DNA from: Glandiceps talaboti
Lineage: Eukaryota > Hemichordata > Enteropneusta > Spengelidae
Assembly (NCBI RefSeq): GCF_964340395.1
Contig: NC_135563.1
Location: 7,693,655-7,757,654 of the forward strand
Direction: 5' to 3'
Length of the DNA stretch: 64,000 bases
How positions within the stretch are numbered: the stretch's first letter is position 1; every line of letters starts with the position of its first letter. Both the position numbers and the translations under genes were made by a program. The notes under the pieces are model-generated. The model was given only the letters and a program-made list of their open reading frames with translations, did no database searches and was not told where the DNA came from. This document shows, in pieces, positions 33,601-38,224 of this stretch.

Positions 33601-36291
33601 TCCTCTAAAGATGTACATGTATGTACCTTTGTACAGTTGAATCATAGACCCTACATGTCCATGTGTACGGTTGAAACACTTACAACAATGTACAATGCAC
33701 ATTGTACATTTAAAGCAATAATGATAGACTGTCGACAGTCGCTCGCGCCTTTTTTCCCTACATTTTATCGAAACTTAAGTTGTTGCGGCGCTCCGATCCG
33801 GTGCAATACTACTATAATCGCATACTGATATTGAGGGCCGAGGCTCGGGCCTTCAGCCCTCGATCTCTCGGGCCTTCGGCCCTCGATATCAGTATGCGAT
33901 TATAGTACTAGTGTTGCGCCGGATTGGAGCGCAGCGACAACTTAAGTTGAGATAAAACGTAGGAAAAAAAGGCGCGAACGACTGTCGACAGTCTACAATA
34001 ATGAAAGAGCCAATGAATAGAGGGTGCAATGGATTGTATGTTCCCCAGGGAGTTGAGGAAGTACAAGGGCCATTGAGTCGATATGATTACCAGGGGTCAT
34101 AATTGTAAAGTGCTTTGAGCAGAGTGGGAAAGCGGTATATAAAATCTAAAATTGTTATTATTATTATTATAATTATTATTATTATTAATTATTAGGAACT
34201 AATAAACAATTGAATTCTTTTACCATCAATTAGACCATAGACCTTACTCGTGTAGTCTATGATTAGGCACCTATTTGAATATACATTTAGGGTCTATGAT
34301 TAGACACCTATTTGTTTATACATGTAGAGTCTATGATTAGATACCTATTTGTATATACATGTACATGTAGATAGTCTATGATTAGACACCTATTTGTATA
34401 TACATAAAACAGTACATGTAGGGTCTATGATTAGACACCTATTTGTATATACATGTAGAGTCTATGATTAGACACCTATTTGTATATACATGTAGGGTCT
34501 ATGATTAGACACCTATTTGTATATACATGATGTAGAGTCTATGATTAGACACCTATTTGTATATACATGTATATGTAGAGTCTATGATTAGACATCTATT
34601 TTTATATACATGTAGGGTCTATGATTAGACACTTATTTGTATATACATGTAGAGTCTATGATTAGACACTTATTTGTATATACATGTACATGTAGAGTCT
34701 ATGATTAGACACTTATTTGTATATACGTATACATGTAGAGTCTATGATTAGACACCTATTTGTATATATATGTATGGTCTATGATTAGACACCTATTTGT
34801 ATATACATGTACATGTAGGGTCTATGATTAGACATCTATTTGTTTTTTCCATGTAGGGTCTATGATTAGACACATATTTGTATATACATGTAGAGTCTAT
34901 GATTAGACACCTATTTGTATATACATGTACATGTAGATAGTCTATGATTAGACACCTATTTGTATATACATAAAACAGTACATGTAGGGTCTATGATTAG
35001 ACACCTATTTGTATATACATGTAGAATCTATGATTAGACACCTATTTGTATATACATGTAGAGTCTATGATTAGACACCTATTTGTATATACATGTAGAA
35101 TCTATGATAGACACCTATTTGTATATACATGATGTAGAGTCTATGATTAGACACCTATTTGTATATACATGTAGAATCTATGATAGACACCTATTTGTAT
35201 ATACATGATGTAGAGTCTATGATTAGACACCTATTTGTATATACATGTAGAATCTATGATTAGACACCTATTTGTATATACATGTAGAGTCTATGATTAG
35301 ACACCTATTTGTATATACATGTACATGTATGGGCTAAGATTAGACACCTATTTGTATATACATGTACATGTAGAGTCAATGATTAGACACCTATTTATAT
35401 ATACATGCAGGGTCTATGAGTTAGTGCCAATCAGGAACAAGCAATGACATCTGCCCAACATACATGTACACACTTGCTCTGAAAGTACTAATTAAAAAGA
35501 ACAATAAATACAAAAATGTACATGTAGAAAACGGAGTGACAAGTTTGTTGAGAATTAAAAAAAAATCTCATTGTCACACCATTTTAGACAAACTGTCCTT
35601 ACCAGAAACAATTTGTCAAAACTCCAATTTTGAAGAAAGAATGGTGCAAACACTGTCCTTGGCAGGTTTCTAATGTGCTTCAAAAGCGTTCTACCATCCT
35701 TGAGCTTTAGTAATCTTTAAATGACAATGTCATAATAATATTTCACATGAACGGATATGGCTGATCAATCAAATGCATTATTGTTATTTTCCCAGGAACA
35801 TCTTTACAACCTGAGAAAATACACTGGTGTGTTTTCTTGCTTGTCGCATGGAAGTATCAAGTCGGTACTTCCATGCTTGTGGAATGGTAAAGTAGGAATG
35901 AGACAAAATTCATGCATGGAGTCCTTCCTACATGTACCTCCATGGTAAGATGCACTGGGTATCTGTCCACAGGGAAACTTCACATTCAGTGAGATTTGTA
36001 ATTTGATATGGAATCTCGAGGGGGTGAAGGACTCGAGTTTTGTGTGGTTGTACTTTTGCATTAGCTGCAATACATTATAATTGTAGCGTTTCAACTTTTT
36101 TGTGATATGAGGGTATTTTCTTATATTTTGCGCTTTTTTTCGTTCCGATGTTTAACTGGAGTTAGCTTTCACTTAAAAATCACAACAAACGCTACAATTA
36201 TTGCACTTGCAGCTAATTTTACATACGACACCAGTCGTGCGAGTCAGAATATGATATTGATACATTGATAGGTAACTTACCTTTTGTGCAT
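6761..36291 (-). CDS. TRPM: TRPM-family cation channel, 26 coding exons, 1,555 aa
   Basis: Non-selective cation channel of the melastatin TRP family, acting as a membrane tetramer. Exons (5' to 3'): 36291-36281, 33297-33051, 32445-32354, 30454-30265, 29874-29713, 28590-28393, 27977-27788, 27317-27149, 25511-25373, 24788-24716, 23545-23445, 22934-22800, 22302-22249, 21772-21622, 20949-20745, 20379-20242, 19085-18944, 18257-18180, 16712-16575, 16122-15994, 15548-15297, 14262-14076, 13401-13254, 12539-12355, 8747-8612, 7778-6761. All introns are GT-AG, every junction phase agrees, and the sum is 4,668 nt (1,556 codons with the stop). Domains: SLOG/LSDAT fold about 181-420, other MHRs to about 800, S1-S6 about 866-1109, filter Y-G-E 1048-1050, TRP helix from W1124, coiled coil about 1176-1234, disordered basic Ser-Pro tail to 1555. 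I see no alpha-kinase or Nudix domain. The start Met is the only in-frame ATG before an upstream stop, so the true N-terminus is the weakest part of the model. Subfamily is unresolved. Confidence 0.93.
7779..8611. other. TRPM intron 25
   Basis: Holds one copy of an interspersed repeat (about 8031-8420). Nothing else is recognised. Confidence 0.6.
8031..8420. repeat. interspersed repeat R1, copy 1
   Basis: About 390 bp shared, same orientation, with 23611-24035. Both contain ATGCAAAT octamers and an internal inverted repeat (GCAGTGTTTTCTGCTGCAC and its partner ACAGAAAACACTGC). Family unknown. Confidence 0.75.
8612..8747 (-). CDS. TRPM: TRPM exon 25 (coiled-coil start)
   Basis: Charged helix ([16 protein letters not shown]) then [10 protein letters not shown] with heptad spacing. 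It continues the C-terminal coiled coil used for tetramer assembly in the family. It is separated from exon 24 by a 3.6-kb intron that contains the 2.4-kb foldback element. Confidence 0.9.
8911..11332. mobile_element. 2.4-kb foldback DNA element, TTAA target duplication
   Basis: Inverted arms of about 700 bp (8915-9612 and 10636-11328; outer parts near-identical, inner parts diverged) flank a 1-kb centre. Termini are AGGTGATTC/GAATCACCT directly inside TTAA at 8911-8914 and 11329-11332, as expected for a TTAA-targeting transposon such as a piggyBac relative. Only a 102-codon ORF of unknown nature (9871-10179) lies in the centre, so the copy is non-autonomous. It sits in TRPM intron 24. Confidence 0.8.
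11390..11780. repeat. interspersed repeat R2, copy 1
   Basis: About 370 bp related in opposite orientation to 25555-25915. One end reads (on the minus strand) TTTGGTTTCGGTTACCCAAC, the other carries GATTATGCTCAATTTTAGA. Partial copies lie at 33450-33530 and 59995-60060. Confidence 0.75.
11781..12354. other. rest of TRPM intron 24, short repeats only
   Basis: Contains three to four short repeats of CCAATATGGCCACC (11866-12140). No gene is seen; the 60-codon ORF at 12130-12312 is built from these repeats. Confidence 0.55.
12355..12539 (-). CDS. TRPM: TRPM exon 24 (TRP helix)
   Basis: Encodes [17 protein letters not shown] and [11 protein letters not shown], the TRP box and following motif that define TRPM channels. 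Donor GTCAGTT. Confidence 0.96.
12703..12799. repeat. 97-bp hairpin with perfect 18-bp arms
   Basis: ATATGGGTTTTGCAGACC at 12703-12720 is exactly inverted at 12782-12799 in TRPM intron 23. It is probably a short MITE. No clear target duplication is seen. Confidence 0.65.
13254..13401 (-). CDS. TRPM: TRPM exon 23 (outer pore, S6)
   Basis: Encodes the outer-pore cysteine pair (C1068 and C1079, eleven residues apart, likely disulfide) and S6, ending [11 protein letters not shown], the TRP-channel S6 signature. Confidence 0.95.
13780..13920 (+). repeat. SINE/LINE 3' tail repeat, copy 1
   Basis: GGATTGTATGCTCCCCAGGG, then TAAAGCGCTTTGAGCACG and GCGCTATATAAGAA, ending in ATTATTA. The same segment, diverged, occurs at 34025-34192. 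It resembles retroposon 3' tails common in marine invertebrates. Confidence 0.65.
14076..14262 (-). CDS. TRPM: TRPM exon 22 (S5 and pore loop)
   Basis: Encodes S5 ([20 protein letters not shown]) and the pore helix/filter [18 protein letters not shown]. The Y-G-E context resembles the divalent-permeable TRPM1/3/6/7-type filter more than the F-G-Q of TRPM2/4/5/8. Divalent permeability is inference from that similarity. Confidence 0.95.
14500..14694 (+). pseudogene. 5'-truncated non-LTR retrotransposon fragment
   Basis: The plus strand encodes [11 protein letters not shown], then [11 protein letters not shown] and a stop. This is the C-terminal signature (L-W-N-x-L-P ... F-K/R-x-x-L-K-T-x-L-F) of many CR1/L2-type reverse transcriptase ORFs. 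A short 3' segment and a (GATT)n tail follow. It is intronic in TRPM. Confidence 0.75.
15297..15548 (-). CDS. TRPM: TRPM exon 21 (S3-S4)
   Basis: Encodes S3 ([20 protein letters not shown]), S4 ([12 protein letters not shown]) and the S4-S5 linker [10 protein letters not shown]. Its acceptor (TTTCATTACAG) is the first of three 96-bp tandem copies. Confidence 0.95.
15549..15836. repeat. 96-bp tandem repeat carrying the exon-21 acceptor
   Basis: Three units start at 15549, 15645 and 15741. On the minus strand each ends TCATTACAG, the actual 3' splice site of TRPM exon 21 being the one nearest the exon. Confidence 0.85.
15994..16122 (-). CDS. TRPM: TRPM exon 20 (S1-S2)
   Basis: Encodes the rest of S1 ([16 protein letters not shown]) and S2 ([18 protein letters not shown]), including the conserved E-E-x-R-Q after S2. 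Confidence 0.94.
16575..16712 (-). CDS. TRPM: TRPM exon 19 (pre-S1, start of S1)
   Basis: Encodes a hydrophobic pre-S1 helix ([11 protein letters not shown]), a Lys-rich loop, then [13 protein letters not shown], the A-P-V-x-x-F-W/H lead-in to S1. Confidence 0.93.
16780..17115. repeat. interspersed repeat R3, copy 1
   Basis: Similar throughout to 30515-30830: TTCTTCNNTCRGCCAAGGAA, an inverted segment around ATGAGTGACCTAAGGGG/CCCTTAAGTCAC, then GAGAATAACATAATTATACC and CAGTGACATAGACAC. Family unknown. Confidence 0.75.
17544..17636 (-). other. possible in-frame cassette exon of TRPM
   Basis: A 93-bp stretch between exons 18 and 19 (both phase 0) is open for 31 codons of hydrophobic sequence (starting [17 protein letters not shown]). 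It has an AG acceptor after a CTTTCTTTCTTTT tract and a GTGTAAG donor that keep frame. The main transcript reads well without it, so it may be fortuitous. Confidence 0.3.
18180..18257 (-). CDS. TRPM: TRPM exon 18
   Basis: 78 bp, phase 0. Encodes [20 protein letters not shown], the F-[VI]-[AS]-H-x-x-x-Q-x-x-L-x-x-[IV]-W motif immediately before the membrane domain. Confidence 0.94.
18315..18790. repeat. about 30-bp G-rich minisatellite with (GT)n core
   Basis: Repeats of GGGGTGTTTCAATGRTTTGA then GAGGTGGTA in TRPM intron 17, interrupted by a (GT)n run at 18484-18560. Plus-strand ORFs across it are artefacts of the repeat. Confidence 0.85.
18944..19085 (-). CDS. TRPM: TRPM exon 17
   Basis: Encodes [17 protein letters not shown] and [15 protein letters not shown], the conserved F-E-x-x-A..C-Y and W-G-x-x-x-x-L-x-[IL]-A motifs of MHR4. 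Confidence 0.95.
19150..19592 (+). pseudogene. 5'-truncated non-LTR retrotransposon fragment
   Basis: The plus strand encodes [14 protein letters not shown], then [15 protein letters not shown] and a stop. It is the same L-W-N-x-L-P...L-K-T-x-L-F C-terminus as at 14500. A T-rich 3' UTR and an (AAT)n tail at 19568-19592 follow. TRPM intron 16. Confidence 0.75.
20242..20379 (-). CDS. TRPM: TRPM exon 16
   Basis: Encodes [20 protein letters not shown], continuing the conserved MHR4 helices. Donor GTAAGTTG. Confidence 0.95.
20490..20780. repeat. 78-bp decayed tandem copies of the exon-15 donor
   Basis: Four units containing CAAACTCCTACCTGCCCATA (or variants) at about 20496, 20582, 20655 and 20733. 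The last includes the real 3' end of exon 15 and its donor (minus strand GGGCAG|GTAGGAG). The other three keep the CAG|GTA arrangement to varying degrees. Confidence 0.8.
20745..20949 (-). CDS. TRPM: TRPM exon 15, bracketed by copies of its own splice sites
   Basis: Encodes a charged Glu/Arg linker followed by [13 protein letters not shown], the conserved E-L-x-x-W-A-[IV]-L TRPM motif. The acceptor TTTTTTTTTCATCAG is the last unit of a 33-bp tandem array (20951-21180). The donor region (CAG|GTAGGAGTTTG) is the first of four decayed 78-bp units at about 20490-20780. Confidence 0.92.
20951..21182. repeat. 33-bp tandem array carrying the exon-15 acceptor
   Basis: About seven units of AAACACTTGCAGTATAAGTA then TAACTGATGA. 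On the minus strand each contains TTTGTTTCATCAG, and the unit touching the exon is the functional-looking acceptor. Confidence 0.9.
21222..21306. repeat. (GT)n microsatellite
   Basis: Roughly 42 GT dinucleotides in TRPM intron 14. Confidence 0.95.
21622..21772 (-). CDS. TRPM: TRPM exon 14
   Basis: Encodes the loop after MHR3 ([16 protein letters not shown]) and [13 protein letters not shown]. Donor GTATGTT. Ends in phase 1. Confidence 0.88.
21855..22020. repeat. about 36-bp tandem repeat
   Basis: Five units of GGCCTAGGGAGTCTTGTGCA then TGAAAAGTCTAT between TRPM exons 13 and 14. Confidence 0.9.
22249..22302 (-). CDS. TRPM: TRPM exon 13 (54-bp microexon)
   Basis: Eighteen codons ([18 protein letters not shown]) with good splice sites (TTTTACAG, GTAAGTTG). 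It is phase 0 at both ends, so it could be skipped without frame loss. Confidence 0.85.
22303..22799. other. TRPM intron 12, nothing recognised
   Basis: AT-rich intronic sequence without repeats or ORFs I can identify. Confidence 0.5.
22800..22934 (-). CDS. TRPM: TRPM exon 12
   Basis: 135 bp, phase 0 at both ends. Encodes [20 protein letters not shown], the conserved A-L-x-x-N-x-x-x-F-V-x-L-x-L-x-x-G helical repeat of MHR3. Confidence 0.95.
23445..23545 (-). CDS. TRPM: TRPM exon 11
   Basis: Encodes [20 protein letters not shown], the L-x-L-A-x-x-W-N-x-x-D-x-A ankyrin-like MHR motif found across TRPM channels. Confidence 0.93.
23611..24035. repeat. interspersed repeat R1, copy 2
   Basis: Partner of 8031-8420 in the same orientation. 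Both are in TRPM introns and keep ATGCAAAT octamers and the GCAGTGTTTTCTGCTGCAC inverted segment. Confidence 0.75.
24408..24693. repeat. compound CA / CATA / CAGA microsatellite
   Basis: (CA)n 24412-24495, (CATA)n about 24536-24590, (CAGA)n 24592-24650, (CA)n 24656-24690, ending about 25 bp from the exon-10 donor. Both-strand ORFs across it are repeat artefacts. Confidence 0.95.
24716..24788 (-). CDS. TRPM: TRPM exon 10
   Basis: Short 73-bp exon encoding LTVFDMDE and [11 protein letters not shown], matching the conserved TRPM [DE]-L-D-x-A-I-L-x-A-L-L motif. A large CA/CATA/CAGA microsatellite sits directly beyond its donor. Confidence 0.92.
24789..25372. other. TRPM intron 9 with a short palindrome
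   Basis: Only an imperfect inverted pair, CTGTAAGATACG / GCGTACCTTACAG at about 25229-25307, is notable. A half copy lies at 24967. Nothing else is recognised. Confidence 0.5.
25373..25511 (-). CDS. TRPM: TRPM exon 9
   Basis: Helical Lys/Glu-rich MHR segment ([17 protein letters not shown]). The donor is GTGAGATT. Ends in phase 0. Confidence 0.88.
25555..25915. repeat. interspersed repeat R2, copy 2
   Basis: Reverse-oriented relative of 11390-11780: GGTTCCGGTTACCCAACCCC at one end, poly(A) and GAGCATAATCGCAACC at the other. The 104-codon minus ORF at 25848-26162 begins here and shows no known family. Confidence 0.75.
26843..27096. repeat. about 250-bp foldback repeat
   Basis: Arms of about 100 bp (26843-26943 and 26990-27096) pair around GTATGGGCTGGACAAACACA / GTGTGTTTCTCCAGCCCATAC, loop about 46 bp. 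ORFs on both strands at 26598-27118 mirror each other because of the palindrome. It lies in TRPM intron 8. Confidence 0.75.
27149..27317 (-). CDS. TRPM: TRPM exon 8
   Basis: Encodes [16 protein letters not shown] and [13 protein letters not shown], the last glycine-rich strands of the SLOG fold. Ends in phase 2. Confidence 0.95.
27318..27787. other. TRPM intron 7, nothing recognised
   Basis: No repeat or gene visible. The plus/minus ORFs are read-through from exon 8. Confidence 0.5.
27788..27977 (-). CDS. TRPM: TRPM exon 7
   Basis: Encodes [19 protein letters not shown], the conserved H-x-H-F/I-x-x-V-D-[DN]-G-T segment of the SLOG region. Ends in phase 1. Confidence 0.95.
27978..28392. other. 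TRPM intron 6, nothing recognised
   Basis: Plain AT-rich intron with no feature I can support. Confidence 0.5.
28393..28590 (-). CDS. TRPM: TRPM exon 6 (SLOG motif II)
   Basis: Encodes [20 protein letters not shown] and a GVVPWGYI motif, both diagnostic of TRPM MHR1. It is 198 bp, phase 0 at both ends, with a non-canonical but valid GTATGG donor. Confidence 0.95.
28820..29610. repeat. about 37-bp minisatellite in TRPM intron 5
   Basis: More than fifteen units of GTCCTAAGTCAGGGTGGTTT then CAGGAGACCCTTCCATAA, with a shorter variant (GTCCTATGTTTCAGAGACCC) in the middle and a higher-order duplication of the ATTGTGGACAGTCTAGATG interruption (29057 and 29496). Confidence 0.9.
29713..29874 (-). 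CDS. TRPM: TRPM exon 5 (SLOG motif I)
   Basis: Encodes [19 protein letters not shown], the hallmark TRPM segment and first glycine loop of the SLOG/LSDAT nucleotide-binding-like fold. Both ends are in phase 0. Confidence 0.95.
29928..30180. repeat. (ACAAT)n pentanucleotide satellite
   Basis: Degenerate ACAAT/ACAGT repeats fill the intron between TRPM exons 4 and 5. Confidence 0.92.
30265..30454 (-). CDS. TRPM: TRPM exon 4
   Basis: Begins with the Cys-rich C-C-C-G-R motif typical of TRPM N-termini and runs to the region before the SLOG fold ([19 protein letters not shown]). Donor GTAAGTG. Confidence 0.9.
30515..30830. repeat. interspersed repeat R3, copy 2
   Basis: Partner of 16780-17115 in the same orientation, TRPM intron 3. 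A 34-codon ORF follows (ATG at about 30849) but is too short to identify. Confidence 0.75.
30831..32353. other. TRPM intron 3, largely featureless
   Basis: Contains a C-tract (31032-31049, interrupted by A), which is G4-prone on the minus strand. No gene or mobile element is recognised. Confidence 0.5.
32354..32445 (-). CDS. TRPM: TRPM exon 3
   Basis: Encodes [16 protein letters not shown], matching the W-I-x-x-x-F-x-K-[RK]-E-C motif that opens the TRPM homology region. Acceptor GTACTCCAG, donor GTAAGTA. Ends in phase 2. Confidence 0.9.
33051..33297 (-). CDS. TRPM: TRPM exon 2
   Basis: Acceptor CATCTACAAG, donor GTAAGTG. It encodes a Ser/Arg-rich N-terminal extension with a duplicated peptide ([14 protein letters not shown]), ending at W-K-F-E-E-P-L-D, the lead-in to the TRPM N-terminal core. 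Ends in phase 0. Confidence 0.85.
33716..34004. mobile_element. 271-bp palindromic element with 9-bp target duplication
   Basis: 33725-33995 is a near-perfect inverted repeat over almost its whole length (arms about 130 bp, ends TAGACTGTCGACAGTC / GACTGTCGACAGTCTA) flanked by exact CAATAATGA at 33716-33724 and 33996-34004. Long TIRs plus a 9-bp duplication fit a Mutator-like (MULE) non-autonomous element. It is GC-richer than its surroundings and lies in TRPM intron 1. Confidence 0.85.
34025..34192 (+). repeat. SINE/LINE 3' tail repeat, copy 2
   Basis: GGATTGTATGTTCCCCAGGG, AAAGTGCTTTGAGCAGAGTG, GCGGTATATAAAATC then (ATT)n. Diverged copy of 13780-13920, lying just beside the palindromic element. 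Confidence 0.65.
34245..35430. repeat. 37-43 bp minisatellite, about 30 units
   Basis: Units of GTCTATGATTAGACACCTAT then TTGTATATACATGTAGA, with CATGTA insertions, over 1.2 kb of TRPM intron 1. There are no unique spacers between units. Confidence 0.95.
36281..36291 (-). CDS. TRPM: TRPM exon 1 (start codon, tentative)
   Basis: The ATG at 36291-36289 opens Met-His-Lys and the donor AAAAG|GTAAGTTACC follows. The same frame is open upstream for about 38 codons (to a TAA) with no earlier ATG, so either this ATG is used or a further upstream exon exists. The split Arg codon (AG|G) joins exon 2 in frame. Confidence 0.6.
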
Positions 36292-36780
36292 TGTGTTTCT
36301 AATCTTGGTATAAAATAACTCTACAAATTCTTGAAGGTCACCACGTCTGTGTAACGATAAAAATACTGATAAACTATGCGAAGTGAACTTTGGTCGTGGT
36401 TTCGGTGACTCGGACCCTTTATCTGATTATCGTTACCTCCATAGCCCCAAGATATACATTGTTGCACGCATGGTATTTCGTTTTCCACACATGCTAAAGT
36501 TATTCAACAGTACATATCATCGTGTTATAACTCCGTTTGTGTGTCCTATGACTGATATAACAACGCTAGTATTAGTTCTATCCACGTGAAAACAAGTTCG
36601 ACAAACAACCATTAAGAAAGACAGGTGATTTCGTTTCACTTTCAAAAATGGCGTTGTTGTGGTTCCCATCGAGACAAAAACACCTTTCCGGGCCAAAGGT
36701 CACGGTGACGTATGCACAGTGTGCCCGCTAACGGTGAAAGTGAAAATATGTACTCCCAAGTATATGTAAACAAATGGGAT
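36292..36780 (-). promoter_or_regulatory. putative TRPM 5' flank / promoter region
   Basis: Lies directly upstream of the first coding exon found. It is less AT-rich and has more CpG than surrounding DNA (for example 36645-36740). No TATA box is placed and the transcription start is unknown, so this is an inference from position. Confidence 0.35.
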
Positions 36781-36782
36781 CG

Positions 36783-37012
36783 TTACAGTCACTTGTGAGC
36801 TAATATTCTATTCCAGGATAGTAATATTCTAGTCTAGGATGATCATAATACAAAATAATGACGTTATTATGTATACACGATATTAAAAAGTATCGTTGCC
36901 GGTGATTGCTCCTAATATTAAAGCCATTATTTTGTATTATGACCATCCTAGACTAAAATATTATCATCCAGGATTAGAATATTAGCTCACAAGTGACTGT
37001 GGGGATTGTGCA
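36783..37012. mobile_element. palindromic element upstream of TRPM
   Basis: Arms of about 85 bp (36785-36870 and 36922-37002) start ACAGTCACTTGTGAGCTAAT and share ATAATACAAAATAATG. Flanks TGGGATCGT / GGGGATTGT match at 7 of 9 positions, possibly an eroded 9-bp duplication. It lies about 500 bp upstream of the TRPM start. Confidence 0.65.
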
Positions 37013-37860
37013 TGTGCAAGTGATTTCATATTAGGAAGCCTTCAGTAATTAAAAGGGGGTTTGGGTTGAGGGGTGGTGGAAAATATGGAAAATATGTTAA
37101 AATATTTCAAAACATGGTAAATGCTGCCAGACATGGAAAAGGACAATACTCCATGGTTTAAAGGAATTTATCCCACCACTGCCACCACGTTGAACGTGTT
37201 AACATTTATTCCCCCAACCACTACTACATACCACCACAGTATATTTATGTGAAGACACTGTTCACTATGTGGCACATGGAGCTGTTAGCTGCAATAATTG
37301 TCGCGTCTTGTTGTGGTTTTGAGGTTTTTTCGTCTGTTTTGGTGACTTTTTAAGTTTTAGTGTTTAACCCGCACCTGACAATTGTCCCTCCTACATCCGT
37401 CCTGCAAAGAGCCAGCCGTGAAGCACGGACTTACTAAAAATGTCGGTAACTAAGGAATACAATCGCCCAGTGGTCAAATATTAGCAATAAATCTATTATT
37501 TAGTCGGTTTACCTCATTTTGACTGCAAAAGTCCTATAGCGGATGACCAAAACTTTCAAAATCGGAACTTTTCAAGTTCTACTGTAAATTTAATCACAGC
37601 TCCTTACATACGTCGGCGCAAGTGTCTCTGAATTAATTATTCGTATCGCTCGCTATTTCAAATGTGGTGGTGTTGACGAGGGTCAATTGAATATTGCAGT
37701 TCGAACTTGAAAAGGTCCGATTTCGACACTTTTGTGATCTGAGCAGGGAATACTACCGTCAGAGGAATGGAAAGGGCGTAGATATTCGAACGATTGCTAA
37801 TTGGTGCGCATACATTTTGCTTGTGGTAATACGCCGCGTCCACTGCTCTTTGCATTGCGG
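37013..37860. other. intergenic, nothing recognised
   Basis: No gene, repeat family or strong motif identified between the palindrome and the 48-bp array. Confidence 0.5.
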
Positions 37861-38058
37861 TGTTTAGAGTCAAGTCAGCAATATAGACTCGTGCACCGCC
37901 TGTAAACAGGGCTAGAGTCAAGTCAGCAATATAGACTCGTGCACCGCCTGTAAGCAGGGCTAGGGTCAAGTCAGCAATATAGACTCGTGCACCGCCTGTA
38001 AGCAGGGCTCGGGTCAAGTCAGCAATATAGACTCGTGCACCGCCTGTAAGCAGGGCTA
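37861..38058. repeat. 48-bp tandem repeat, four units
   Basis: Units of GTCAAGTCAGCAATATAGAC then TCGTGCACCGCCTGTAAGCAGGGCTAGG. Because 48 is a multiple of three, a minus ORF (37658-38017) stays open with a 16-residue repeat. It is not evidence of a gene. Confidence 0.9.
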
Positions 38059-38224
38059 ACCGGAACCCTATGCCATAATTTATGGCAGCCTTGGCTGTTT
38101 ATTACCATGGTTGCAAGGATGCTATAGTAAAAGTTAAACATGTTTTGAGCACCACATATCATAGGTAATAACATTGCACAGTAGAGTGTCAACAATCAAA
38201 TAATATCAATTTTTGTGGGGTCAC

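Noticed and set aside
34245-35430. Regularly repeated array resembling CRISPR at first glance
   Set aside because: Units are contiguous with no unique spacers, in a eukaryotic intron: a minisatellite.
37658-38058. 119-codon minus ORF with 16-residue repeats
   Set aside because: Explained by a 48-bp tandem unit, which is a multiple of three.
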